Shown in pieces: positions 19,312 through 27,367 of a stretch of DNA of 64,000 nt. The notes below the pieces were generated by a model. That model saw only the letters and a list, made by a program, of their open reading frames with translations. It made no database searches and was not told the DNA's origin. The DNA comes from Lachnospiraceae bacterium UBA7199 (GTDB lineage: Bacteria > Bacillota > Clostridia > Lachnospirales > Lachnospiraceae). The stretch spans positions 66,850 through 130,849 of the forward strand of contig DKUR01000063.1 in assembly GCA_002490775.1 (NCBI GenBank), in the 5' to 3' direction. The translations under genes were made by a program, and so were the position numbers. The first letter of the stretch is position 1; the number at the start of each line of letters is the position of its first letter.

Positions 19312-20394
19312 GTGTCTAGAGTGTATAATTTTTCAGCAGGTCCGGCAGTTTTACCTGAAGAAGTATTAAAAGAAGCTGCACAGGAGATGTTAGACTATAA
19401 GGGTTCGGGAATGTCTGTAATGGAGATGAGCCATCGCTCCAAGGTATATGATACAATTATTAAAGAAGCTGAGGCTGATCTTCGTGAACTTATGAATATA
19501 CCTGATAATTATAAAGTTTTATTTTTACAGGGAGGCGCAAGTTTGCAGTTTGCAATGATTCCCATGAATCTGATGAAGAATCGTAAGGCTGCTTATATTG
19601 TAACTGGGCAATGGGCAAAGAAAGCTTATCAGGAAGCAAAGATCTATGGAGATGCAGTGGAAGTTGCTTCTTCTGCTGATGAGACGTTTTCTTATATTCC
19701 AGACTGTTCGGATCTTCCCATTCCAGAAGATGCGGATTATGTTTATATATGTGAAAATAACACAATTTACGGCACAAAGTTTAAGACGCTGCCCAATACA
19801 AAAGGCCATACGCTGGTGGCAGACGTTTCCTCCTGCTTTTTATCGGAACCTGTAGATGTGTCAAAATATGGGGTGATCTATGGCGGTGTGCAGAAGAACA
19901 TCGGTCCGGCAGGTGTAGTAATTGTGATCATCAGAGAAGATCTGATTACAGAAGATACTCTCCCCGGAACACCTACCATGTTAAAATATAAAATTCATGC
20001 AGATGCCCAGTCTCTTTATAATACACCGCCGGCTTATGGGATTTACATCTGCGGCAAGGTATTCAAGTGGATCAAAAAAATGGGCGGCTTGTCTGCAATG
20101 AAGGCACATAATGAAAAGAAGGCAGAAATTCTTTATGATTTTCTGGATGAAAGCAAGTTGTTTAAAGGGACTGTAAGGAAAGAGGACCGTTCTCTTATGA
20201 ATGTTCCGTTTGTAACAGGCAGCGAAGAGATGGATGCAAAATTTGTTAAGGAAGCAAAGGAAGCAGGTTTTGAAAACTTAAAAGGACACAGAAGTGTTGG
20301 CGGCATGCGTGCAAGTATTTACAATGCAATGCCCATAGAAGGGGTTGAAAAGCTGGTTGCTTTTATGAGAGAATTTGAAAAGAATAACGGTTAA
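19312..20394 (+). CDS. serC: phosphoserine aminotransferase
   Basis: PLP enzyme that converts 3-phosphohydroxypyruvate and glutamate to O-phosphoserine. The 360-residue protein opens with YNFSAGPAVLPEEVL, contains GMSVMEMSHRS, FLQGGASLQFAMIPMN, and the cofactor lysine in YGGVQKNIGPAGV (near residue 197). The start codon is GTG with AGGAGG 8-9 bases upstream, which fits the conserved MSRVYNFSAGP beginning. serA follows 25 bases downstream; the two form the serine pathway pair, lacking only a serB-type phosphatase in this window. Phosphoserine is also the pyridoxal pathway homologue substrate in some species. Confidence 0.97.
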   Translation: MSRVYNFSAGPAVLPEEVLKEAAQEMLDYKGSGMSVMEMSHRSKVYDTIIKEAEADLRELMNIPDNYKVLFLQGGASLQFAMIPMNLMKNRKAAYIVTGQWAKKAYQEAKIYGDAVEVASSADETFSYIPDCSDLPIPEDADYVYICENNTIYGTKFKTLPNTKGHTLVADVSSCFLSEPVDVSKYGVIYGGVQKNIGPAGVVIVIIREDLITEDTLPGTPTMLKYKIHADAQSLYNTPPAYGIYICGKVFKWIKKMGGLSAMKAHNEKKAEILYDFLDESKLFKGTVRKEDRSLMNVPFVTGSEEMDAKFVKEAKEAGFENLKGHRSVGGMRASIYNAMPIEGVEKLVAFMREFEKNNG

Positions 20395-20419
20395 TGGCGG
20401 GGAAAAGGAGAAAGTAGAG

Positions 20420-21583
20420 ATGTTTCAATATTATTGTTTAAATCCTATTGCGCAGGTAGGGCTTGACAAATTTACAGATGAATTTAATAAGACAGAAAAT
20501 ATAAATGAGGCACAGGGAATTTTAGTAAGAAGTGCCGCAATGCATGATATGGAATTGTCAGATAATCTTCTGGCAGTTGCCAGAGCAGGAGCAGGAGTTA
20601 ACAATATCCCATTAGATAAATGTGCTGAAAAGGGCATTGTAGTTTTTAACACCCCAGGAGCAAATGCCAACGGTGTGAAGGAACTGGTGATTGCTGGTAT
20701 GCTGCTGGCTTCCAGGGATATTGTAGGCGGTATTAACTGGGTGGAATCTGCCAAGGAAGATGAAAATATTTCCAAAGCAACTGAAAAAGAAAAGAAACGT
20801 TTTGCCGGTACTGAAATTCAGGATAAAAAACTTGGGATCATCGGTCTTGGTGCAATCGGGGTTAAGGTTGCCAATGTTGCAAAGTATATGGGAATGGAAG
20901 TATACGGTTATGATCCTTATGTTTCTGTGGATGCTGCATGGAATTTAAACCGTGATGTAAAGCATGTGCTGAATGTAGAGGATATTTATGAGAACTGTGA
21001 TATTATTACGATTCATGTACCTTTGCTTGATTCTACAATAGGCATGATTAATAAGGAAGCCATTGACAAAATGAAAGAAGGAGTTATTATCCTCAATTTT
21101 GCAAGGGATCTTCTTGTAAATGAAAAGGATGTACTGGAAGGAATTAAAGAAGGAAAAGTGCGCAAATATGTGTCTGATTTCCCAAATAGCACGACAGCAG
21201 GGCAGGAGGGATGCATTGTTATTCCTCATTTAGGGGCATCTACAGAGGAGTCCGAAGATAATTGTGCAAAAATGGCAGTGAAGGAAATGATGAATTATTT
21301 AAAGAATGGTAATATCATCAATAGTGTAAATTACCCTAACTGTGATATGGGGATCTGCTCCCAGGCAGGACGTGTTGCTATTTTCCATAAAAATATTGCC
21401 AACATGATTACCAAGTTTACAGCATGTTTTGGTGATGAGGGGATTAATATTACAGATATGATGAATAAGTCTAAAGGAGAAGTGGCTTATACCATGCTGG
21501 ATATTGAGAAACCGGCAGAACAGGAGATAATAGATAAGCTTAAAGCAATCAACAGTGTATTCAGGGTAAGAGTAGTAAAATAA
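20420..21583 (+). CDS. serA: D-3-phosphoglycerate dehydrogenase
   Basis: First enzyme of serine synthesis, oxidising 3-phosphoglycerate with NAD. The 387-residue protein has the substrate domain, a Rossmann core with LGIIGLGAIGVKVANVAK (about residues 138-155), catalytic residues in ARAGAGVNNIPLDKC and IPHLGASTEES (His), and a C-terminal ACT-type domain from about 315 (RVAIFHKNIANMI...INITDMMNK), the usual site of serine feedback. It is of the short type without the extra intervening domain. ATG 20420 was chosen because AAGGAG is 10 bases upstream. The operon ends at the terminator 21597-21630. Confidence 0.96.
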   Translation: MFQYYCLNPIAQVGLDKFTDEFNKTENINEAQGILVRSAAMHDMELSDNLLAVARAGAGVNNIPLDKCAEKGIVVFNTPGANANGVKELVIAGMLLASRDIVGGINWVESAKEDENISKATEKEKKRFAGTEIQDKKLGIIGLGAIGVKVANVAKYMGMEVYGYDPYVSVDAAWNLNRDVKHVLNVEDIYENCDIITIHVPLLDSTIGMINKEAIDKMKEGVIILNFARDLLVNEKDVLEGIKEGKVRKYVSDFPNSTTAGQEGCIVIPHLGASTEESEDNCAKMAVKEMMNYLKNGNIINSVNYPNCDMGICSQAGRVAIFHKNIANMITKFTACFGDEGINITDMMNKSKGEVAYTMLDIEKPAEQEIIDKLKAINSVFRVRVVK

Positions 21584-21596
21584 ATTGAGAAGTTTT

Positions 21597-21630
21597 AAAA
21601 AGGGGCTCACAAAGTGAGTCCCTTTTATTT
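21597..21630. terminator. bidirectional terminator between serA and the small convergent gene
   Basis: AAAAGGGGCTCAC and GTGAGTCCCTTTT form a strong stem (one bulge) with a 3-base loop and T-rich flanks on both strands. It overlaps the last bases of the convergent gene at 21625. Confidence 0.85.
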
Positions 21631-21930
21631 CGTAAAGTCAGTCAGCCCATTTTCATCAAAATCTTCTTTTAAAAGCGCATCCTGCTTGGCTGATACAATG
21701 CTGGCTAAATCCATATATTTAATAAAAATGTCTTCTAGAGAAACACCTTTTTCTTCAGCAATTTCCTGCATCACGGGTTTTAATTTGTCAAGCTGAAAGG
21801 AAATACGGGTTTTTTGGGGATCAATATCACCTAAAACCTGCTCTGAATATGCGTTAATCCGGCTTAAAATTCTTTTATCTTCCTCTGTAAGAGACTCAAA
21901 TTGTGCTTTTTTATCTTCTTTATTAAACAT
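21625..21930 (-). CDS. small hypothetical protein, predicted helical
   Basis: A 101-residue soluble protein that I do not recognise. It is highly charged and mostly helical by composition (DKKAQFESLTEEDKRILSRI near the N-terminus), with no signal peptide, membrane segment or cysteines. The segment DPQKTRISFQLDKLKPVMQEI followed by a short helix resembles small helical regulatory or scaffold proteins of Clostridia, but I assign no function. A GGATGT ribosome-site-like stretch precedes the start, and a small hairpin (AGGCAG-CAATT-CTGCCT, 21959-21975) lies in its leader. It stands alone between serA and glgB, convergent with serA and divergent from glgB. Confidence 0.7.
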   Translation of the reverse strand: MFNKEDKKAQFESLTEEDKRILSRINAYSEQVLGDIDPQKTRISFQLDKLKPVMQEIAEEKGVSLEDIFIKYMDLASIVSAKQDALLKEDFDENGLTDFTK

Positions 21931-21999
21931 ATTTTCACATCCTTTTCATGATTTGTCAGGCAGCAATTCTGCCTCTTGATTCATAATAGCACTTGACGC

Positions 22000-22028
22000 T
22001 TGTGTTGTATAGATATCTTTGTTAAAAT
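22000..22028 (+). promoter_or_regulatory. promoter candidate before glgB
   Basis: TTGTGT (22000-22005), a 17-base spacer and TAAAAT (22023-22028), 40 bases before the glgB start. Moderate match only. Confidence 0.35.
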
Positions 22029-22068
22029 AAAAGTATCTAAATTTTGAAAGGTTTGGAAAGGGGTTACT

Positions 22069-24552
22069 ATGGAAAATAAATTATATAAGCTTATGAACTG
22101 GCCAAGGATTGAGGGGATTATTTATTCTGAGGAAAATAATCCCCATGAGATTTTGGGAGCGCATGTTTCAGGGAAAAATGTGCTGTTTCAAACTTTTTGG
22201 CCGGGGGCATGCAGTGTAAATATTATTACCGAAGCCGATGGGAAAAAATATAAAATGGAAATGGTGGATGAAGCTGGATATTTTGCAGCTCTTGTACCGG
22301 GAAAGGTTCCGGAAAAGTATGTATATGAAGTAGAATATCAGGACAAAAGCAGCATCATTGCAAAAGACGCTTACAATTATCATGTGGGGCTGGATAAAAA
22401 AGATATTGAAAAATTTAATGCAGGAATTCACTATACCATATATGAAAAGCTGGGGGCACATTTTATGACGGTGGATGGTACACCGGGTACTTTCTTTGCG
22501 GTGTGGGCGCCCAATGCAGTGCGCGTCAGCGTAGTAGGGGATTTTAACCACTGGGACGGACGTATTCACCAGATGAAGAAAAATGAAAATGGCGGCATAT
22601 TTGAAATATTTATCCCCGACGTAAAGCCTGGAGAATGTTATAAATTTGAGTTGAAAGTAAAGGGAGGGTTAACCTTTTTAAAGGCAGATCCTTATGCGGC
22701 AGGCCAGCAGATGCGCCCTGAGTCAGCTTCGATTGTACGAGATATTCATTATCAATGGAATGACCAAAAATGGATGAGTGACCGGGAGAAGTATCAAAGT
22801 ATAAATGCTCCTGTCAGTGTATATGAAATGTATCTGGGCTCTTTTAAAAGAAATTCCGATACAAATGAATATTTAAATTACAGAGAACTTGCCGGGGAAG
22901 TGATCACTTATGTGAAGGAAATGGGATATACCCATGTGGAATTAATGCCGGTTATGGAACATCCCCTTGACGCATCCTGGGGCTATCAGGTAATTGGATA
23001 TTATGCACCTACTGCAAGATATGGTACATCGGAAGATTTTATGTATTTTATAGATGCTTTACATCAGGCGGGAATCGGTGTGATCTTAGACTGGGTTCCG
23101 GCTCATTTTCCAAGGGATACCTATGGACTATCCGGATTTGACGGAACCTGTCTGTATGAGCATGCAGATCCAAGGCAGGGGGCGCATCCCCATTGGGGAA
23201 CCTTGATCTATAATTATGGACGCCCTCAGGTATCTAATTATCTGATTGCCAATGCACTTTACTGGGTGGAAAAATATCATGCGGACGGAATTCGTATGGA
23301 TGCTGTTGCATCCATGCTTTATCTGGATTATGGTAAAAAAGATGGGGAATGGATTGCTAATATTTATGGTGGAAATGAGAATCTGGAAGCAATTGAGCTG
23401 CTTAAACATTTAAATTCCATCATGAAAAAGAGAAATCCGGGTGTGCTTATGATTGCTGAGGAGTCTACAGCATGGCCTAAAATCACCGGAAAGGTGGAGG
23501 AAGACGGGTTAGGATTTGATTTAAAATGGAATATGGGATTTATGAATGATTATCTTTCCTATATTGGAAATGATCCTTATTTCAGAGCGCATCATCACAA
23601 TGAACTGACTTTCAGCATGATTTATGCATATAGTGAAAATTTTATGCTGGTATTTTCCCATGATGAAGTCGTACATGGAAAATCAACCCTGATTGGTAAA
23701 ATGCCGGGAAATATGGAAGATAAATTTGCAAATTTGCGTGCAACCTATGCCTATATGATGACACATCCCGGAAAGAAGCTTTTATTTATGGGACAGGATA
23801 TTGCGGAATTCAGGGAGTTTGATGAGACCAGAGAAACCCAGTGGGCGCTGCTTCAATATGACTCTCATAAGGGAGTCAACCGCCTGGTGAAGGATTTAAA
23901 TAAACTTTATAAAGAAAAACCAGCACTTTATGCAAAGGATACTTTGCCGGAAGGGTTTGAATGGATCAATTGTATTTCTGCTGAAAAATGTATGGTTTCA
24001 TTTTTGCGCAGGGCAGAAAAGGATACGGATATCCTTGTGGTAGTGGCAAACTTTGCAAATGCAGAGCAGGAATTCGTAATTGGGGTTCCTTTAGAAGGTA
24101 AATATAAAGAAATTTTAAATACAGATGCCAAATGTTATGGAGGACTTGGCAGGGTAAATGGAAAAGCAAGATTTACTATGGAGAAAGAAGTAGATGGAAA
24201 ACCGTATTCCTTTACAATGAATAGTGCACCATTATCTGTCAGCATTTTTTCTTTTGTGCCCTACACCCAGAAAGAAAAAATGCAGATCGCAAAGAGAAAA
24301 GAAAAACTTGAGGCAGAAGCCAGAGCAGAAGAAGCAAGGCTTGAAGCAGAAGCAGCTAAAAAAGAGGCTGAAAGAGCAAAAAAGGAAGCGGAAGAAGCCA
24401 AAAAACAGGCAAAGGAAGCACAGGAAAGAGCTAAGTTAGCGGAAGAAAAGGCAATGGAAGAGATTCAAAAGGCACAGGAAGAATTGCAAAGAGCAAATGA
24501 AAAGCGTAAGGAAGAGGAAGAACTTACCAAGACAGTGGTAAAGAAGAAATAA
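22069..24552 (+). CDS. glgB: 1,4-alpha-glucan branching enzyme with added C-terminal coiled coil
   Basis: GH13 enzyme that makes alpha-1,6 branches in glycogen. The 827 residues contain two CBM48-like beta domains (about 15-105 and 125-225; VWAPNAVRVSVVGDFNHWDGR) and the barrel with MEHPLDASWGYQV, the nucleophile in DGIRMDAVASMLYLDY (near 409), the acid in MIAEESTAWP and FSHDEVVHGKSTL. The all-beta domain ends near residue 733 at SIFSFVPY. Beyond it is an unusual tail of about 90 residues, almost only Glu, Lys, Ala, Gln and Arg (24274-24549), predicted to form a long coiled coil. GlgB proteins normally stop before this point. No other glycogen gene adjoins it; mscS follows 24 bases on. Confidence 0.95.
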   Translation: MENKLYKLMNWPRIEGIIYSEENNPHEILGAHVSGKNVLFQTFWPGACSVNIITEADGKKYKMEMVDEAGYFAALVPGKVPEKYVYEVEYQDKSSIIAKDAYNYHVGLDKKDIEKFNAGIHYTIYEKLGAHFMTVDGTPGTFFAVWAPNAVRVSVVGDFNHWDGRIHQMKKNENGGIFEIFIPDVKPGECYKFELKVKGGLTFLKADPYAAGQQMRPESASIVRDIHYQWNDQKWMSDREKYQSINAPVSVYEMYLGSFKRNSDTNEYLNYRELAGEVITYVKEMGYTHVELMPVMEHPLDASWGYQVIGYYAPTARYGTSEDFMYFIDALHQAGIGVILDWVPAHFPRDTYGLSGFDGTCLYEHADPRQGAHPHWGTLIYNYGRPQVSNYLIANALYWVEKYHADGIRMDAVASMLYLDYGKKDGEWIANIYGGNENLEAIELLKHLNSIMKKRNPGVLMIAEESTAWPKITGKVEEDGLGFDLKWNMGFMNDYLSYIGNDPYFRAHHHNELTFSMIYAYSENFMLVFSHDEVVHGKSTLIGKMPGNMEDKFANLRATYAYMMTHPGKKLLFMGQDIAEFREFDETRETQWALLQYDSHKGVNRLVKDLNKLYKEKPALYAKDTLPEGFEWINCISAEKCMVSFLRRAEKDTDILVVVANFANAEQEFVIGVPLEGKYKEILNTDAKCYGGLGRVNGKARFTMEKEVDGKPYSFTMNSAPLSVSIFSFVPYTQKEKMQIAKRKEKLEAEARAEEARLEAEAAKKEAERAKKEAEEAKKQAKEAQERAKLAEEKAMEEIQKAQEELQRANEKRKEEEELTKTVVKKK

Positions 24553-24576
24553 TAAGAAAAATGGAAGGACGTCGAA

Positions 24577-25440
24577 ATGGAAATAGAAGAATTAATGGAG
24601 GAAGAGATTAATCCAGGCGTTATTGAAAAATTTTTAGACCAGCTTCCTGAGAAGGCATTTCACCTTGGATTTAGGGTTGTTCTTGCCGCACTTGCCTTTA
24701 TAATCGGAGTACAAATTATTCGTCTTTTGAGGAGGATTTTAAAAAAAGCGCTTACCAGAAGTCATGTAGATGAAAGTGCAGTACATTTTATAGATTCTTT
24801 TATTAAGTTTGGCCTTTATTTTGTTTTAATTTTGTTGATTGCCTCAGGACTTGGAGTAGATGCGGCAAGTATTCTGGCTCTTTTAGGTTCTGCCAGCGTG
24901 GCGATTGGACTTGCAGTACAAGGGAGCCTTAGTAATTTTGCAGGAGGCGTGCTGCTGCTGATCTTAAAGCCTTTTGTGGCGGGGGAATATATAAAAGATG
25001 CAGCAGGAAATGAGGGGACTGTGGAAACTGTTGATGTTTTTTATACACAGCTCCTTACGCCTGATAACCGGATAGTGGTGCTGCCTAATGGAAATCTTGC
25101 AAATGGAACCATAACAAATTTTACCAGATGCAGGGAAAGAAGAATAGATATTCCCGTAGGCATTGCCTATCAGGAGGATATTCGAAGGGCACGGGAGGTT
25201 TTAGAACAGGCGGCGGCGAATGAACTAGGAGTAATCAGAGAGCGGGAGATACGGGTGTTTGTTGATTCATTGGGAGAAAGCAGCGTTAATTTGATTGTAA
25301 GGTGCTGGGCTTTGCAGGAAGAGTATTGGAATACCAAGTGGAAGCTGACAGAACAGGTTAAATATGCACTTGATGAAGCAGGAATCAGCATTCCGTTTCC
25401 CCAGTTGGATGTATATATGCAGCATTCGGATATGAAATAA
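24577..25440 (+). CDS. small-conductance mechanosensitive ion channel (MscS family)
   Basis: Membrane channel that opens under tension and protects from osmotic downshock. The 287-residue protein has three membrane helices: about 33-54, 73-96 and the pore helix about 100-128 with the Gly/Ala-rich LALLGSASVAIGLAVQGSLSNFAGG motif of TM3. The beta domain follows (GNEGTVETVDVFYTQLLTPDNR, VVLPNGNLANGTITN) and an alpha/beta vestibule domain to the end. It lacks the large extra domains of MscK/MscM types. It lies 24 bases after glgB with a GGAAGG ribosome site and probably shares its transcript. Confidence 0.95.
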   Translation: MEIEELMEEEINPGVIEKFLDQLPEKAFHLGFRVVLAALAFIIGVQIIRLLRRILKKALTRSHVDESAVHFIDSFIKFGLYFVLILLIASGLGVDAASILALLGSASVAIGLAVQGSLSNFAGGVLLLILKPFVAGEYIKDAAGNEGTVETVDVFYTQLLTPDNRIVVLPNGNLANGTITNFTRCRERRIDIPVGIAYQEDIRRAREVLEQAAANELGVIREREIRVFVDSLGESSVNLIVRCWALQEEYWNTKWKLTEQVKYALDEAGISIPFPQLDVYMQHSDMK

Positions 25441-25447
25441 TTTTAGC

Positions 25448-25476
25448 TTGCATTTCGCAGATGCTTTGGTTATAAT
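25448..25476 (+). promoter_or_regulatory. promoter of tRNA-Thr
   Basis: TTGCAT (25448-25453), a 17-base spacer and a perfect TATAAT (25471-25476), 10 bases before the mature tRNA 5' end. Confidence 0.75.
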
Positions 25477-25486
25477 TATTTTTGAT

Positions 25487-25559
25487 GCTACTGTGGCTCA
25501 GCCGGTAGAGCAGCTGATTCGTAATCAGCAGGTCAGGGGTTCGAGTCCCCTCAGTAGCT
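25487..25559 (+). tRNA. tRNA-Thr (anticodon CGT)
   Basis: The cloverleaf is complete: acceptor GCTACTG/CAGTAGC, D arm GCTC...GAGC, anticodon arm GCTGA-TTCGTAA-TCAGC with anticodon CGT reading ACG, and T arm AGGGG-TTCGAGT-CCCCT. The discriminator is T and CCA is not encoded, so it must be added. The gene has its own promoter and terminator and no integrase or duplicated 3' end nearby. Confidence 0.97.
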
Positions 25560-25561
25560 TG

Positions 25562-25592
25562 AAAAAGCTGACCAGCCGGTCAGCTTTTTTTC
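25562..25592. terminator. terminator shared by tRNA-Thr and the convergent ABC permease
   Basis: AAAAAGCTGACC (25562-25573) pairs with GGTCAGCTTTTT (25578-25589) around a 4-base loop and has T runs on both strands. The last codons and stop of the convergent permease lie inside the stem. Confidence 0.9.
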
Positions 25593-26401
25593 TTATATAA
25601 ATGTTCCAGCCATTGAATGAACTGGTATAATCCCATAGCAATCACGCATAAGATAATAATAGAAGTAATCACCATATTTAGTTTGAATACCTGTGAACCG
25701 TATATGATCAGATATCCAAGGCCTTTTCTGGCGGCAAGAAATTCTCCAATAATAACACCTACAAGGGCAAGACCTATATTTACTTTCATATTGCTTAAAA
25801 TAACAGGGATAGAGGATGGAAGCACTACTTTGTGGAATGCAGTGATCCGGCTGCCGCCTAAAGTGTAGATTAACTTTAGTTTTTCTTTATCTACTTGCTT
25901 AAAGCCTGTATACAAGCTGATGATAGAACCGAAAATTGCAACAGAGATTCCGGCAACAATAATGGTATTGATACCTGTGCCCAGCCAGACAATAAAAAGC
26001 GGCGCCAAGGCAGATTTAGGAAGACTATTTAAAACTACCAGATATGGTTCAAGGATTTCGGAAAGTGTTTTAGAGTACCATAAAAGGGTAGCCATAATCA
26101 TAGAGATTAAGGTGATTAACAAAAAACTGATCAGAGTTTCAAACAATGTGATTCCAGTATGGGTAAAAAAAGAACCATCAAGCAGCATTTCTTTAAAATA
26201 GGCAGCAATCATGCTTGGACTGCTGAAGAAAAAAGTGTCTATTATTTTCATTCTACCAGCATATTCCCAAATTCCCAGAAACAAAATTAAAATAAGAAGG
26301 CGCAGCAAAGTGACAATGTGGTGATGCCTGTGATGGTTTTTAATATACAGCTTTTGGGAAAGAGAAATAGTATTATCAACAGTTTTCTCCGCAATATTCA
26401 T
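25580..26401 (-). CDS. ABC transporter permease (SsuC/TauC/ThiX-like)
   Basis: A 273-residue membrane subunit of the nitrate/sulfonate/taurine/thiamine-precursor importer class with about six helices, the first near residues 30-48 (LLRLLILILFLGIWEY). The EAA-type loop reads YTLGGSRITAFHKVVLPSSIPVI. ATG 26401 was chosen because AAGGAG lies 8 bases upstream; an in-frame ATG at 26452 has no site. It overlaps the upstream ATPase gene by 26 bases, so the two are coupled. The substrate cannot be told because the binding protein that normally completes such an operon is not adjacent. Confidence 0.9.
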   Translation of the reverse strand: MNIAEKTVDNTISLSQKLYIKNHHRHHHIVTLLRLLILILFLGIWEYAGRMKIIDTFFFSSPSMIAAYFKEMLLDGSFFTHTGITLFETLISFLLITLISMIMATLLWYSKTLSEILEPYLVVLNSLPKSALAPLFIVWLGTGINTIIVAGISVAIFGSIISLYTGFKQVDKEKLKLIYTLGGSRITAFHKVVLPSSIPVILSNMKVNIGLALVGVIIGEFLAARKGLGYLIIYGSQVFKLNMVITSIIILCVIAMGLYQFIQWLEHLYKKKS

Positions 26402-27149
26402 CAGAAATCTCCTTCCATAATAAAGTAAAAAGATCGTTAAATTCAGGTGCATTTCTGGCCGCTAGCGGTGAATTATCTGAAAGTGAAAGATGAACAGGAA
26501 TATTATTTTTAATGGTGGCCGGACGTTTGGTTAGAACAAGGATTCTGTCAGACAATGAAATTGCTTCTGAAAGGTCATGGGTAATTAAAATTGCAGTGAT
26601 GCCGGATGCTCTTATGATATTGCCTATATCAGCAGAAACCATAAGGCGCGTCTGGTAATCCAGCGCACTAAAGGGTTCATCTAAAAGAAGAAGCCCTGGT
26701 TCCATGACCATAGTCCGGATCAATGCTGCACGCTGTTTCATGCCGCCAGATAATTCACTTGGTTTTTTATCCTTAAATTTTATAAGACCATAATCAGAAA
26801 GAAGTTTTAAGGCCAGATCTTCTTTTTGCTTTGTAAGTGTTTTTGTAATTTCAGGGCCGAGAAGGACATTTTTCCATATAGTGCGCCATTCTAAAAGGTG
26901 ATCCTGCTGGAGCATATAGCCGATTTTCAAATTTTCCTGCTCATGAAATATGATTTCTCCTGATTCAGGTTCAAGGAGCCTTGCTATAATTGAAAGCAGC
27001 GTGGATTTCCCACATCCGCTGGGACCAACGATTGCAAGGAATTCTCCCTTGTTTACCTGAAATGATATGTTGGTAAGCGCTTTTGTTTCACCGTTTAAAT
27101 TGTGATAAGAAAAGCATATGTTTTTACATTCCAGAATAGTCTGATTCAT
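26376..27149 (-). CDS. ABC transporter ATP-binding protein (SsuB/TauB-like)
   Basis: A 257-residue ATPase partner of the permease at 25580. Visible motifs are Walker A GPSGCGKST (42-50), Q-loop YMLQQDHLLEWRTIWKNV, signature LSGGMKQRAALIRT, Walker B LLLLDEPFSALD and the switch His in LITHDLSEAISLSDR. The WRTIWKNV segment is characteristic of the nitrate/sulfonate group. ATG 27149 is preferred over the ATG at 27155 because the GAGGA site abuts the latter and is 6 bases from the former. It is transcribed divergently from argH. Confidence 0.92.
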   Translation of the reverse strand: MNQTILECKNICFSYHNLNGETKALTNISFQVNKGEFLAIVGPSGCGKSTLLSIIARLLEPESGEIIFHEQENLKIGYMLQQDHLLEWRTIWKNVLLGPEITKTLTKQKEDLALKLLSDYGLIKFKDKKPSELSGGMKQRAALIRTMVMEPGLLLLDEPFSALDYQTRLMVSADIGNIIRASGITAILITHDLSEAISLSDRILVLTKRPATIKNNIPVHLSLSDNSPLAARNAPEFNDLFTLLWKEISDEYCGENC

Positions 27150-27304
27150 AGTCATTCCTCACATTTGGACTTTTCGTATGCATGATTTTTGCACATCGTT
27201 ACCAGGTTCTTATACATATAATTTATGAACATTCGACATTTATGTGCTTAAATTTTCTTTGCTTTTCATAAGGAAGCAGTTCTGCCAATGTTTGTAAGAA
27301 ATGA

Positions 27305-27333
27305 TTGAAATACCCGATAAAATGTGATAGTAT
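27305..27333 (+). promoter_or_regulatory. promoter of argH
   Basis: TTGAAA (27305-27310), a 17-base spacer and TAGTAT (27328-27333) with an upstream TGA that forms an extended -10 element. The predicted start near 27340 lies 28 bases before the argH ATG. No convincing ARG box was found. Confidence 0.7.
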
Positions 27334-27367
27334 CAAATTCAGATTTTATAATTGGAGGAAATTATGC

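Noticed and set aside
22168..22569. Minus-strand open frame of 133 codons inside glgB
   Set aside because: It is the shadow of conserved GlgB codons and has unlikely Phe/Ile/Tyr-rich composition and no ribosome site.
25487..25592. tRNA-Thr as an integration site of a mobile element
   Set aside because: No integrase, no repeated tRNA 3' end and no foreign-looking genes follow. The downstream inverted repeat is a normal terminator.
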